Assembly: GCF_029962835.1 (NCBI RefSeq) | Contig: NC_080573.1 | Span: forward strand, 30,745,001-30,809,000 | From: Magnolia sinica | Taxonomy: Eukaryota; Streptophyta; Magnoliopsida; Magnoliales; Magnoliaceae | DNA: 64,000 nt | Direction: 5' to 3' | Notes under the pieces: model-generated | What the model was told of the DNA's origin: nothing | Databases searched by the model: none | The model's input: the letters and a program-made list of their open reading frames with translations, nothing else | Shown: positions 32,401-45,480 of the stretch, piece after piece | Position numbering within the stretch: the stretch's first letter is position 1 | How the letters are laid out: the number at the start of each line of letters is the position of its first letter | Translations under genes and position numbers: made by a program

Positions 32401-35400
32401 TGGACCATGTAACATGAATAGTTAGAAGAGCATGAGTTATTAATAATGTAGCAATTCTTAGAAGTCCTATGACCATTTAATATCACATTTCCCTTCTCAT
32501 TTGAAATCTCACATCCGTGATTTGTAAATTTTATACTGTGTTTGTTATCGCAGATTTAATATATACTTAGGAGGTTATGTTTTAAACCTTCAACATATAG
32601 TACATTCTCAAATGGAGGAAGATTAGAGAGTTGAACAGTATCTTAGCCTATGATTCTGCAGTTGCTTCCATCACCGAAAGTAACTGAGCTGTCATTCACT
32701 TCTTTGTAGTTGGTGAATATCACTTTGTCATGACCTGTCATATGTCTTGAACATCCACTATCCAAGTACCATTTTGAATGGCTAGTGGCTTTGAAGGCTG
32801 TGTGGGCAACAAGACATGTAACCTTTGGAACTCATTTCATTATAGTTCTGGGTTTAGTTGTTCCATTAGCTTTTCTCTATTTCTGGGAGTTGGAATTTCT
32901 ACCATTTCTATTAACTCTGATTCCATCTAAGTTGGATTTTAGAAGCTCTTTGAGTAAGTCCAATATATTTTTCAGCTAAAGGATGTTTGTTATATCTTTG
33001 ATTTCTATAGCTGAAGGCATTAGAATTAATCTTAGAAAATTGAAAAGGTTTTGGATTTTTAAAATCATTTCGACCATAATTTCTTAAATTCTTACCTTTA
33101 GGGTTTGAGGATTCTCCTTTTACAAATATAAGAGATGAATTCTTGTTTTTTCTGAGAATTATCTTTGATATAGCCTAGACTTAATTTGTCACCACATTTT
33201 CTGGATGAGGTTCCATTTTTGGGTCTCCGTGGGCATATCTCCAAGTATCTATAGAACTCAAAAGAGAAGAAACTTTGAGTTTTAGATTCTTATTTTCAGT
33301 TTTGAGTTTTTCTAACTCTGAGGTTTTGAAATTTAATTAAGTCTAGTTTTATTTTTTCAAAACAATCTGAAAGATGAGATTTTTCTAAAACATTATTTTC
33401 AAGTTCTTCTTTTAACTTAAGATATTTTTCTCTTTGAATTTTTAGTTTAACAGCAATTTTACAACTTTCCCTGTATAAAGCATTATAGGCATCTTGAAGA
33501 TCATCTTCATTTTCATTTTCAGGGTCACTCCTGAGATTTTTATAATCAGATAAGTTACATCTATCTGAGGAGGTGACTCTGACTACAGTCATCAGGGCTT
33601 TTACATCGTTTGAATTTTCTTATTCCGATTCATCAGACTCAGAAGAACTTTCAAAGCCGGATGATTCATCCCAAGTAGCTAGCCTGCCCTTTCTTTTTTA
33701 CTTATCCTTTTTAAGACATTTTTCGCTAAGTGCTCGTATTTATGACAGTTGAAACATTGACTGTCCTTTATAGATTTACAAGATTTAGATTTTCCTTTTC
33801 TTTTATCAGATGGTTTTTAAAAATATGATCTTTTCTTGTTTTTGAAAATTCTATAAAAAAAATTTAGCAAGTAATGCCATATCATCTTCTATATCTTCAA
33901 AATAAGAATTAATACAATTTTCTTTTGAAACAGATTTAGACGATTTAAGAGCAATAGACTTACCTTTAAGAGCTTTAAAACTTAACTCATACATTTGAAG
34001 AGACCCAACTAATTCTTCAACCTTCAAATAGTTAGTATCTCTTAATTCCTAAGTGACAGTTACTTTAGAATTGAATCTCTCAGGAAGAGATCGCAGTATT
34101 TTTGCACAGACCTTGCTTTCTGGGATTCCATCTCCTAGACCCCACAAGGAATTTACTATATCATTTAGTTTCCTATAGAAGTCCATGAAAGTTTCATTTT
34201 CTTCTATACGAATTTCCTCAAATCTAGTAACGAGGATTTAAACTTTTGATTTCTTGACTATAGTAGTTCCTTCATGTGTCATTTCAAGAATATCCCAAGC
34301 TTGTTTGGTTGTATCAAATGAAATAATTCTCTTGAATTTATCAGGTGATAGAGCACGAGTTATGGCATTTAAGGCGTTAACATTAGCAGTGCTTTCGCTT
34401 TTCTGACCTATAGTCCATAAAAAGAATGCAATTTCTCTCATAGATTTAATTCCATCACTGCCTAATACTTCATACATAGGAGGTTTCCATTTGGTTACAG
34501 TGGCTTGCCACATGCTTTCATCTAAGGATTTTAGAAAAATTCTCATTCTGGCTTTCCGGTATACATAGTCTGTAAGCCCTATATCCTAGACCGTACCATT
34601 TCATAGGCTTCCGCGGTCTTCCCGGTCGAATTTCGGCAACCTTCGACTCTTAATCGGTATTTGCGGGCGACCCTGATTCTCATGCCGTCAGCCCGAGTCG
34701 ACTCAACTCAGGACTTGTACCTTAGCGACCGCGTCGTCGCCGCGGTTCCGATGCCGCGTCTCGCGCGCTAATGCGTGCCCTGGTCGGGAGATGTGGGCCA
34801 GCGTTCGGTGCGAGGAAAATGCCGCGCGTGCGAATTTCGAGGGAATCTCTACAAGGTGTCACATCAATCAATCAATCCATCAATCCCATCATGTCAAGTA
34901 CACATCACCTTTCACCCTTTCCCAAGCAAGCCCCAAAGTCAAAAAGTTTCTTACAACCCATACCCTCTCTTACAACTTTTGCCAAAAAAGTCAAAAAGAA
35001 CCTCTTACACCCATCACCACCACATCCATCACTCCATCACCCATCACTCCCTCTCTCTCTCTCTCTCCCTTACAAGTCCCTCTCATTTTCAAACTCTCCC
35101 AAGCAAGAAAATCCATACGTATGAGCCTCTCCCCATATCTCCCAAGCTACATGTGTGGCCCACCTTTCCATCCCTAGATCTCCCATCCTAGCCATCCATT
35201 TCTCATCTTCCTCCATCAAAGAGAAGCACAAGGAGCTAAGGAAGCCAAGGGAGCAAGAAGATCAAGCGGTGGGTGTTTTGATAGGATAGTTTTTGATGTT
35301 TTTAAGATGGGCCAAGTGAGGCCAACCGATCAATGGTTCGGATCTCACTTTGGATCCTAAGATGTGGCCAATGGCCCACTTGGACCATCATGATCATTCC

Positions 35401-36224
35401 ATGATGGGGTCATTCTCCATGGACCCCATCATGACATTTATTTTCTTGCATACTTAGGGTCATCTAGACCGTCTATTTTAGTGGAGAAGGGATCTCCACC
35501 GTTGGATTTCGATTTCATGAATCCACATGTAATGGGACTCACTTGATGTATGATTTAGTGCAAGGGAGGGCCCATAGTGCCGAGGTCCCTCCATCACGCG
35601 GGTCTCACTCTCTATCCCTCTCTCTTTTATTTTATTTTATTTTTGTGATGATAATGAGGTTGTGTGGCCCACTTGAATGGACCCCACCATGAGGTAGGTA
35701 TTTTATCCAAACCATTTATAAGTGGGGCCCACCTTATGTGTAATACCATGCCATCCATCACTTGGTGGCCCACCTAAGCAGGGCCCACCTCCAACGAATA
35801 TGGTAAGTCCAACGTCCAGGGACGCTGGACGTGGAAAGAAACACAAATATTAGCTTCTTCCCAAGCTTTGGGGTGGCCCACTTATGTAGGCCCCACCTTG
35901 ATGCATGTATTCAATCCACGCCATTCATTCCCTTCTCAACCCTATTTCAGGCGTTGAACCGAAATGCAGAGTCAATCCGAGGTTCTGGCGGGCCACACCA
36001 TATCAAATGGTGGTTTTCACCATTGAAGCCTTCCCTGAAATGATTATATGCCAAAATATGTCCAATATTGGACTTGTTTTGCTCGTGTTGAGCCATGGAA
36101 GGCCATTGGACGGAGTGGATTGTCCAAATGTGGACCCCACCAGTGAAAACCATAAAAAATCTGAATATAAAAAAAAAAAAAAGCAACACAGCAGCTGCTA
36201 CTGCTGTGTTAGACGGCAGCAGGC

Positions 36225-36480
36225 ACTGCCCCACCTTGATGTTTTTCCATCATCTAACCCGTTCATCAGAATGATCTAAAGCTCAGGTGGCCCACACCGT
36301 ATGAAACAGTGGGATTGAACCTCTACCTTTGAAACCCTTTTTATGTCCACAGAAGTTTTGGATCAGGGTGAAATTTGTTTTCACCCTTCATCTAGGTCTA
36401 CTTGACCTTATCAATGGGTTGGATGGCGTATAAATGTTATGGTGGGCCCCACATGGAGCCCACAGTGATTTATGTGTTTT
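36225..36480. repeat. MITE-like segment inside LTR unit B
   Basis: Resembles the inner part of the foldback MITE family (CTTCATCTAGGTCTACTTGACC, TTGGATGGCGTATAAATG, GTGGGCCCCAC), which is also seen at 56280-56350. Not obviously shared with units A and C. Confidence 0.45.
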
Positions 36481-36600
36481 ATGGCCACCGTCAGACGGAC
36501 GGTGGGCTGCGGTGGAGCCCATTGTGAATGTGTTGTATCCCCACTGTCCAGGGACGGTGGGTGTGATCTGTGCACGTGTGTGTGGGTGCGCACGTGTGTG

Positions 36601-36707
36601 TATTTATATGTGTATATATATAGATATATATATATATATATTATATTATATATAATATTTTATGTACTATATATATATTGTATATTAGATTATATATATA
36701 ATATAAT
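36601..36707. repeat. TA-rich self-complementary tract
   Basis: Nearly pure A/T sequence with many TATATA runs and TATAATATA inversions, able to fold back on itself. Confidence 0.75.
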
Positions 36708-36718
36708 GGTGGTGGGAG

Positions 36719-37030
36719 GCCCATCTCAGTACTTGTGGCCCATGGGTCGAGGCCCATTTAATGCATTAGGGGCCCATGGGTTAAGGCCCATTAAAGGACC
36801 TATGGGTTGAGGCCCATTTGATGTACATATGGGGCCCAATTGGCGAGGCCCATTTGATACACATAAGGCCCATGAGATTAAGCCCATTTGATGCATTCTA
36901 AGGCCCATGGGTTATGACCCATTGCAATGCACATAAGGCCCATTGGTGCGGCCCATTGATGTGGCTCATTTGATGAATATGAGGCCCATATGATACGGCC
37001 CATTTGATTTATTGAAGGCCCAATGGGATA
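36719..37030. repeat. GGCCCAT-motif array in LTR unit B
   Basis: About fifteen AGGCCCAT or GGGCCCAT motifs occur at spacings of roughly 15-35 bp, many followed by TTGATG(C/T)A(C/T)AT. The array looks like a degenerate ~25-30-bp tandem repeat. Confidence 0.75.
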
Positions 37031-38601
37031 TACCTAAGGTCCATTGCAATGTGCAATCCCAACATGATTTATGTAATGATGTTTACGACGGGCTATACCT
37101 TGGGAGCAATGGCGGTTTGACGTCCCCATTGCAAGTATAGTGTTGGTTAAATGTCCACATTATGACTTTCCCTAGGGCCCATATGTGTTATGTGTAGGCC
37201 ATCTAGGCCCATCTTCGTTATGAACATCATCCATCCCATATAACATGTTTAGTTCCATGATTCATGATCATATGCATCATACGTATGCTTGATATGAGAA
37301 ATGACTGATCATAGCATATGCCTTTAGGCAGATTGTTTAGGGGCTCCCGTACAGGGGGTGTTGCCCTACATGAGCGCACGATACGCGCAGGATTGCTGTA
37401 TGACTGGATAGTGTGATTCATGCATTCGCATTGTGTAATATGGTTACTGTACGCCCTAGTGACATCAGGGTCGTAGCCTCCACAGACGTATCGTGGTTGG
37501 CATGATTGGATACCGAAAATACTGTTCTATATGGGGTGCGATAGATATCCCTGGGTGAAAGTCCCTAAACCCTTATGATACCAAGAGGTTGCTCCAACGT
37601 CTAGACCGAGTGGGTGCATGAGCGCTGAGTGCCGATTACCAGACGGCTGCGCTTTCCACTGTGTCGTGGTCGGTTGGAAGGGGGTGCGGCCTTACCCGCC
37701 CGAGAATAGGGGACAATGCTAGGCTGAGTCTGACCAGCTCGAGGAATGGGTCCGCTATTGACGAGCTGAGCCCGATTTTGGCAGGTAGATAGTGAGGTCT
37801 TTTTCACTCACCTTATTGTGCCCGATGGGGCGACAATCTGGCTTGGAGTGTACTAGACCCCGGTGATATTCCAGATTTTTAGCTGTATTGATATATGGAC
37901 TTAAATGAGGATTTGTATGCTTGAGTTGCATTTCGCATTGCATGGCCTTGGTATGGCCGACATCATCATGCTTTGCATCGCATGGCCTTGGTATGACTAT
38001 GGTTTTCTTAGCCTTCATCAGCATGTTTCGCATTACTCTGATACTGCATGGCTGCATTACCACCTTGAGCATACACTTTCACCACCCTCTAAGCTTTCTA
38101 TAAGCTTATGTACGACCGTTGCGTGCATGTGACGTTGGATCGCAGCAGCGCTGAGGCTTGGACGCGTGGCAGATCATTTTGGAGCTTTTGGTCTATCACC
38201 ATTGTATTTCTCTTTATGCTCATTGTACTTATAAAGTTTTTGATCATAGTGGAAATATGATGGAGTTTTTGGTTGTTGTTTGTGGGTTATGCCTTTGGTT
38301 ATGCTTATTACAAATCAAACTGATGTTGAAAATCCTCCTTGTAGCATCCCAGGATCGGAACCTGGCGAATGGGCGCTGGGAGCCGAGAATGGGGTTCTAC
38401 GGAGGCTGTCGGCACCGGATTCGGAAATCGGGAATTTTATGAGCCCGGTTTCCGAGTTTGGGGCGTGACATATTTAGAGTCATCAAAAGGTGGTAGCATG
38501 GTAATAGACAAGCTATTGAAATTTGACATAATGAAAGCTCTAGATCTTTTAACTCAAAGAAATTAATCCAAAAATATGAGCAACTTAACTCTGATACCAC
38601 T

Positions 38602-40374
38602 TGAAAAATGCGAGCTTAACAATCCTAGAGGGGGGTGAATAGGACTATGCTAAATAAAAATTCAAGTGCTGAAATAATAAATAAATCAGAAAACTCAATC
38701 GCACTAGTATTGAAAAATTGATTCAAATTATTTCGTAGGACAACCTACACCTAAAACAAAGTCCAGGTAGGACAACCTTATTTTACGAACAATTATAAGA
38801 ATCAAGATCGCAAACCAAACAAGAGAAAATAAAGCTATCTACAAATATTCACCATTTTTGCTAAGAAAACAAATATTCACCATTTTTGCATAAATAAAAT
38901 TACAATCATTCTCTACAAATGCAAAAAGTAAACATTCACCACAATACCAAGAGTTATAGTGGTTCGGGTCTGTACAACAACTGTTCTCAAATAGCCACAC
39001 GTACTCCACTCCCAATAATCACTATCCACATAATATTGGCTTTTAATAAAAATAAGATTTTCAAAGGGTCACCTTAAAACAAACACAGTTGTAATTTTAA
39101 AGGGTTATCACAAACAAAAAACTCCTCACTGAGATTTTCTGGCTATCTCAAAAAAATCAACAAATGAGATTTTCTGACTATCTCAATAAAACCAAAAACA
39201 AAAGACAGAATATACTTATCCTTACCTTGAAAATATATCTGTTGATGTAACCAGTAGAACCGCTTCTCTTGTAGTAGATTATTCAATGTCCAGTCATATA
39301 AACAAGGGTTCTAGGTTGTAGATTGATTTTAAATAGATTCAAACCAATGGCTACTTATTTGAATTCTTCAAGATCTCCAAGAAGAGTATCTACTCTCTTT
39401 ATAGAATAATATTCATAAAATAGGAGATCAAGGAATTAAAATAAAAAAGTTATTAAAAGAATATTAAAAATATCATGCAATAGCTTAACAATAATGGAGA
39501 CTTCTCTCTCTCTCTCTTGATGAAGGCTTTTATCAGCTTGAATTGATAATTTCGGATTGAAAGAACACTTCTATTTATAGGTAGAAAAGTTGTTGCTTTG
39601 ACTCATCTAAGACATCCTTCGACTTGTTTAAGAACTAACAAATTTTTAAATTTTGAGCACGATCGGATAAAATAGAACTTCTACTGGTCGAAGGCCCTGC
39701 TCGACTGGTCGAGGGCCCTGTTCGACTGGTCGAAAGTGCTAAGATTTAGTTGCTGGACTTCGAGTCAAGCAACCTTCAACTGGTCGAGAAGTCTGCTCGA
39801 CTGGTCAAAGAAGTAACGGAAAAATCCATTTTTTTCTAAGTTTAAATTAAGACTAGTCAAATAATTCTTAGACTAGTCGAGCCACAGCTTAGACTAGTCA
39901 AACCTTAGCCTAGACTAGTCGAACTTTAGCCTAAGATAAGTATAAAAACCCATGTAAGTTTATATCTTGAAAGAACTAAGCCTAAGGTCTTTCTAGGGTC
40001 TGTTATACCTAAAAATACTAAACATTGAAGTAGATGGGATGTTTGAACTTTATGAAACCTGTTCTTCTAATTGATTCTTCAATAGAGCTTATAGTTAAAG
40101 ATGGAGCTTGATATTTTAGTCGAAGTATAGTAGAACTTGAACTCACTCATCTTAAACTTAGTAAAGCTTGAACTTTCCATCTTGATCTACTTCTTGACTT
40201 GCAATTCAGTAGAGTCTTAAACTTAGTAGATTTTGAACTATCTTAACTTGAAGTAAAGTCTTGAACTTTCCATCTTAATCCACATTAGACGAACTGCTTC
40301 ATAAGCTTTTTAGATTTTTTGTCTAAACAAAATTTGAAAAACAAAGGTGTGCTTTATACAATATAGCACTTACA
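38602..40374 (-). repeat. 5' LTR of the copia element
   Basis: Bounded on the plus strand by TGAAAAATGCGAGC at 38602 and GCACTTACA at 40374, so the element-sense LTR is TG...CA. It abuts the primer-binding site. It contains repeated GACTGGTCGA / GACTAGTCGA motifs (39660-39930). It is related at both ends to the solo LTR at 49490-51515. Confidence 0.82.
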
Positions 40375-41299
40375 GATTTGCGGCTACAATTCGAACTAAA
40401 CAATAATGACCTTGAGTGTTGAGGTAGGCAGACATGTAATGTACGACCGAGATCTGAAGAGATCGGTCGCTTATTCAGCCAATTGCTTGATGTGTAAATT
40501 AGATCAGGAAATTTATAGAGGCAGGGGTTCGTCTTCTGATGATGGGTTACTTATTTGCCTTCCGTATGAAAGGACTTTTCAATACAAATAAAATTAAATG
40601 AGGAAAAAATCCTTACAATCGGTCACGAAGAGCAGCTACAAAACTCCTTTCCAATAGATGAATTGAATTCAGCACACGAGCGTGAATTTAAATTACTGCT
40701 AAAGATGATCAGCTACTTGATTACACTATGGATTACATGTGAAAAGTAAAGGATTGCACTAAGAAATGTAATTTACTTGACAGGGACGGTAAAAGATTAC
40801 ACTATGGAATATAACTGGACTGATAATTTGAAAGGTAATTGAAAGATAGATTTTGTTTGTTTGGGTTGATATGAGATGATTTTTCTTCTTGATTTGTTTT
40901 GATATTTATAGCTTTGATCCAACCATCTGGATCCTTCCCATGTTTTGACGGTTGCTGTAACCGCTCTCCACTACTTAGCTTCTAGATGCTTCCCATGTTT
41001 TGCTTCCTTCACTCCTCCTTACGCCATCTGTCATATGATCATTCGAGCTTGACCGCCTTTTTCTACTCTATCCATTATACGATCATTCGAACTCGACTAC
41101 TCTGCGTTCAACCACTCTAGTGTTACATGGCACTGACTGACACGTCATGGCTCCACTTCCCGAGACACCACCGTACATATTTGTAAATCTCTGAGTGTAC
41201 CATGCGTGCCTGTACAGAACACACATAACCTGCTCTGATTGGTCTCAGTAGGGTACGACCGAAATGGGTGCGAACAGCTACCTCTCATCCTTTTAAGAG

Positions 41300-41376
<77 letters not shown>

Positions 41377-44139
41377 AAAACCTATGGGTCAAAAAAGGCC
41401 CATGAGGGGTCGTTATTTGGCCTATTTAAAGACCACAATTATGAGCCATTTTAGGGAATAAAGAGTGGAGAGTCGAGAGGGATTAGAGAAACTAAAGTGA
41501 TTGGGGATAGTTAAATTTGGTGTTGAGTCATGCCAAAGCCGTTGAACCGTCAATCCAAATATACTTGTTTATAAATTCGTTCTAATCCCTTATCAATTCT
41601 GAAAAGACAAGTATGTCGTTATTCTATCCAACCAAAAGATCCAATCAATAGAAGCTTCCAGAGTTAAATAGTAGGGTTGGAACCAGGGACATTCGACCAT
41701 CCATTTTAATTAAAAAAGGGTATCTGGTTTTCCCTTTTCCTTCTCGCATGTCAAATAAGTTCGTACTCCACTTCACCATTCTTAGGACATCAATAATATC
41801 CACACACAATATTTACTTTTCTCTTCTGCTACTTCTTTGTTTATCTTTCTTTATCTTGCCTACCTAGGGTCCTGATACCTTGCGTAGTATGGCGTAATGT
41901 TGTGATGCTAAATTTCTACAAAAAATTGTAAAATCCCATAAAATAGAGGCCATGCACTGCATGGGTATAAAAGGGTGCCAAACCCTTCCTTTTTCATAAT
42001 TGAGAACCTTACCCAAAATGTACAATGCAAATTAACCATAGGAGTCATGTGGGTTAGGAAATCTGGTAATCTTCCAGTTCATGAATGATTTTAGAGTTTC
42101 TAGCCAATCGCAGACTCTGGAATATATTTGGCTAATGGAGAATTTAGTCAAATTATCTAAATCCAAAACACATTGCAAAACATCGCACAACTAAAGCGAT
42201 GAAAGCGATTTATCTTATAAATTATCACCCAAAACCATAGAGAGGGAAAAAGAGTAGGGAATTGTAGCCTATTAAGTGTGTCCACTCATGCTGGGGCTTT
42301 CACACCCTTTTGGGTCTAATGCAAGAAAAAATATATACGAGTTTGATAAAAAGTATTCTTTCGAAATCATCTTCTCTTTGGAAGAATGTTGTAGCTTTCA
42401 TTTTTCCTCTCATATCTCTATGTGAACAGGCAGCAATCTGATCAATCTTTTTATTTTACTTTATTTTATAATGTATAGCTTCCCTCTCATGACCCCCTAC
42501 TCTATTTCTTTTTTCTTTCTTTCAAGTGATACTTGAGTGTATACTCTACACTTTGTCAAAGCCTCAGAACCTAATGTATTAGAAACCAAGTATCATTTAA
42601 TCATTTTTATTTATTAGTTTGTTATGCTATTTTGTTTACTTTCCCTCTATATAATTACTATCTCTTCAACTTCGCACATGATTTGAGACATTGTGAGCTC
42701 CTTGGTGGCTCCTTGAATTGAGTTATCATTTTTTTTAATTAGTCTATGGTTTTACCCACAACCAATTAGCTAATAAGATCATTCAGAACCCTAAGAAATC
42801 TAAAAAATTTGTAAAATCCCATGAAGTACATACCACATATGAGTGTGGGTGGAGAAAGGTACTTAAACCCTTCATTCTCCATCATCGAGACCCATACTTA
42901 GAATCTCCAACCACATACCATATCTAAGAGTCATTTATCTTGTAGGATATCTGTTTCCCCAATCCAAGGCGATCCTACAATGTTTAACCGACCATAGATT
43001 TCAAGTTTCATCGGCTAGTGGCAATTCCAAGTTAAGCGCACCATTTACTTGAGCCATATTACACTCCTCAATCGGCATCCACACACAAAACACACACTGC
43101 ATATGCCAAATAGTAGATGGATCATCCTCCATGTCTAGGGGTGATCTTGCCTGCAGAAGAGGGTCTACAAGGGTAAAGTATGTATTGACTACATTAAGGG
43201 CATGTTTGAATTGAAGCATTCCAACGAAAATTTATCACAGTGTCATCATTGATATTCCCATGCGACTGGATACAATATATAAATGTGTAATAAACCATCA
43301 TTTCCTTGCCACATTTTCAGAAATATGGTGATGGAAATAGGACCAAATCCATCTTTGGATTCTCCTCGTCATTCTACAAATTTGAGGACTATTTTACTGC
43401 AATAATAAGCTGCATCCCTACAGTAACAACTACTACCTCACTCCCATTTTAAGTGATGAGATCAATTCCTCCCCTCCATCTCCTTCCTGCTCCTGTTCTA
43501 ACCCTTATGAAGTCATCACCAAGAAAGATTACCCTACATAAATATACAATTAAACTCTGTCTCCTGTCATTCTCTGAACTAGAACCCATCTAAGACATCA
43601 TCAAACCAAGCTTCTAATTGTCTCATATCACAGAGAGATCTCCAAGGTAAGCTTGAAATATCAAAGTAAAAGGGAGATATTCTCAGTTACTAACATGTGA
43701 TAGAAGAAACAATATTCCATTTTAAGAACAACATCCTATAATCCTTAAAAGGTAGTGCCTTAACATTATATGTTACCTCTCATCGAGATTACTTTCATTT
43801 TGAAGAAAATAGCCGATTGTTATGGCAGTTTCTCTCACGTTTAAGATGCCAACTTGTATTCAAATTTTCCATTTTCATTATGTCCGTAGAGTATTGTAAT
43901 CTAATAGTGTGTGTAAATCATAATTTTCTACTAGAATCCAAGTGCACTAAATTCTAGTGTTTCATACATGTAAATGAACACGGAAATTTAGCTAGCAATT
44001 ATGGTTATTTTCATGCGATGAGTAAGTGAAATTATAATTGTTATGCTTTACAAATACTTGACATCGTAATCATATGATCCAAATAGGTCCTAAAGGAACT
44101 CTCTCCTTATTTCCCTAAAGAGAAATATGTTGATCTTTT
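40375..44139. other. Non-coding region between retroelements, with (TA)n and MITE-like pieces
   Basis: No gene supported. A (TA)n microsatellite lies at 41302-41373. Two related ~150-bp segments occur at about 41925-42075 and 42790-42945 (shared TTGTAAAATCCCAT, AAACCCTTC, ATTGAGA/ATCGAGA order), perhaps remnants of a repeated element. A MITE-like piece begins near 43198 (GGGCATGTTTGAATTGAAGC). Confidence 0.4.
41302..41373. repeat. (TA)n microsatellite
   Basis: About 36 uninterrupted TA units. Confidence 0.95.
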
Positions 44140-45480
44140 GTTCTAAAATATTTTGAAGCAACTTGTAGTGAAAAGACCCTTATCTATGCCCTTATCGCCC
44201 AAGACATCCCTAAGGAAGAAATGAGAGAAATATCCAAATGTATTGTGAATCTCTTGGAAGAGGTTTTCAATGTTATACTTGAAGAGCTTGAGATCCAACA
44301 CCAAATCAATTTGATGCTTGCCTTGCCTTATTATTGCGTGAGTAACATTGAGCATGCCAAACTCCAAAGACAAGTAGAAGAGTTGTTAAAGAAGGGTCTT
44401 AACTAAACAAGTCTAAATTAATGATGATTACCACCTTCCTTACTCTTAAGAAAGATGAAACTTGGACAATGTGTATTGATAGAAGCCATTAATAAAATAA
44501 TCATAAAATAGTGGTTACTAATTCCTCGACTTAATGGTATATTGCATATGTTAAATGGTAGAAAGTTTTTTTTTTTTTACAAAAATTAACCTCAGAAGTA
44601 GATACAACAAAATTCATATCCAATCGGGCAACTTATGAAAAACCACTTTTAAAACCCAAGATGGCCTTTGTGTTGTCATGCAATTTGGATAATCAAACGC
44701 ACCAAGTACTTTCATGAGACTCATGAATAAAGTTTTGAGGCCTTTTATTGAAAAAATTATAATTGTTTATTTTAATGATATTTTAATATTTAGTTCTTCT
44801 AAAATGAGCATACTAATCATGTGTATGAAGTTTTGCAAGTTTTATAAAGTGATAAGCTTTATGTCAATTTCAAGAAGTGTGCATTACTGATTGACAATAT
44901 AATCTTTATAGACTATGTCATCTCATCTCAAGGTGTTAAGTTTGAGAAGGACAACAACAGAATAATTTTGGATGGTTAACCCCAAAATTGGTCATGGAAT
45001 GAGAAACTTACATGGCTTAGCAATATTTTAATGATGATTCATTAAAAAAAAAAAAATAATAGCATTATTGCCCCTGAAACTGATTGCAAAAGGGCCAAGA
45101 CTTTGCTTGAACTTAAGAAGCCTAAGAGAGTTTCAACTTAATCAAATAAAAGCTAATTGAAGTACATGTGCTTGCATTGCTAAATTTTAATGAACTATTT
45201 GAAGTAAAACATGACACATCTCATGCCAATGTTGGGGCTATCTTAAGCCAAAGAGAATACTTCAAAACCTTCTTTAGTGAGAAACATAACAATGCCAATA
45301 TATGTTACTCCACATATAATTTTGAGCTCTATGCCAAAATTCAAGCCCTTCGATTTTAACATCATTAATTATGTAAGGACTTTGCGTTATACTCCAATCA
45401 TAAAGACCTCCACTTTCTTAATATCTAAAAGAAGCTTCATCTAAGGAATACTAAGTGGGCATCTATCTACAAGAGCACAT

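Larger units (their letters stand above)
34571..38470. mobile_element. LTR unit B: ~3.9-kb solo LTR inserted in copia gag (fossil)
   Basis: Starts TGTAAGCCCTATATCC at 34571 and ends TTTCCGAGTTTGGGGCGTGACA at 38470, TG...CA like an LTR, collinear with units A and C. Copia gag sequence lies on both sides, so it is an insertion. A clear 5-bp target duplication is not evident (flanks TAGTC and TATTT), suggesting age or later change. It contains T/C-rich tracts near 35030-35060, TA-rich DNA at 36601-36707 and an array of GGCCCAT motifs at 36719-37030. No coding capacity. Confidence 0.75.
28661..40374 (-). mobile_element. Ty1/copia retrotransposon, broken, 5' LTR to post-pol region (fossil)
   Basis: Minus-strand element. 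The 5' LTR is 38602-40374; a TGGTATCAGAG primer-binding site (initiator Met tRNA type) lies at about 38589-38600. gag lies on both sides of the inserted LTR unit B (38470-38570 and 33200-34546), with a zinc-knuckle region near 33750. Integrase lies around 32040-32490, reverse transcriptase around 30690-31120 (YADDIIYG) and RNase H around 30150-30490 (TDTDWVG, TAEVEYIA). A further ORF region on the same strand runs at 28661-29400. The order (integrase before reverse transcriptase) is that of Ty1/copia. Many breaks are present across gag and pol (clearly more than ten), so it is old. The 3' LTR is not in the window because CACTA 2 interrupts the 3' part at 28660. Confidence 0.85.

Noticed and set aside
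34771-35191. Three overlapping Ser/Pro/His-rich ORFs of 117-138 codons in all three frames
   Set aside because: They lie over a TC/CCATCA low-complexity tract within LTR unit B; openness in all three frames reflects base composition, not coding.
41239-41454. ORF with a long (YI)n stretch
   Set aside because: It is a translation of the (TA)n microsatellite.
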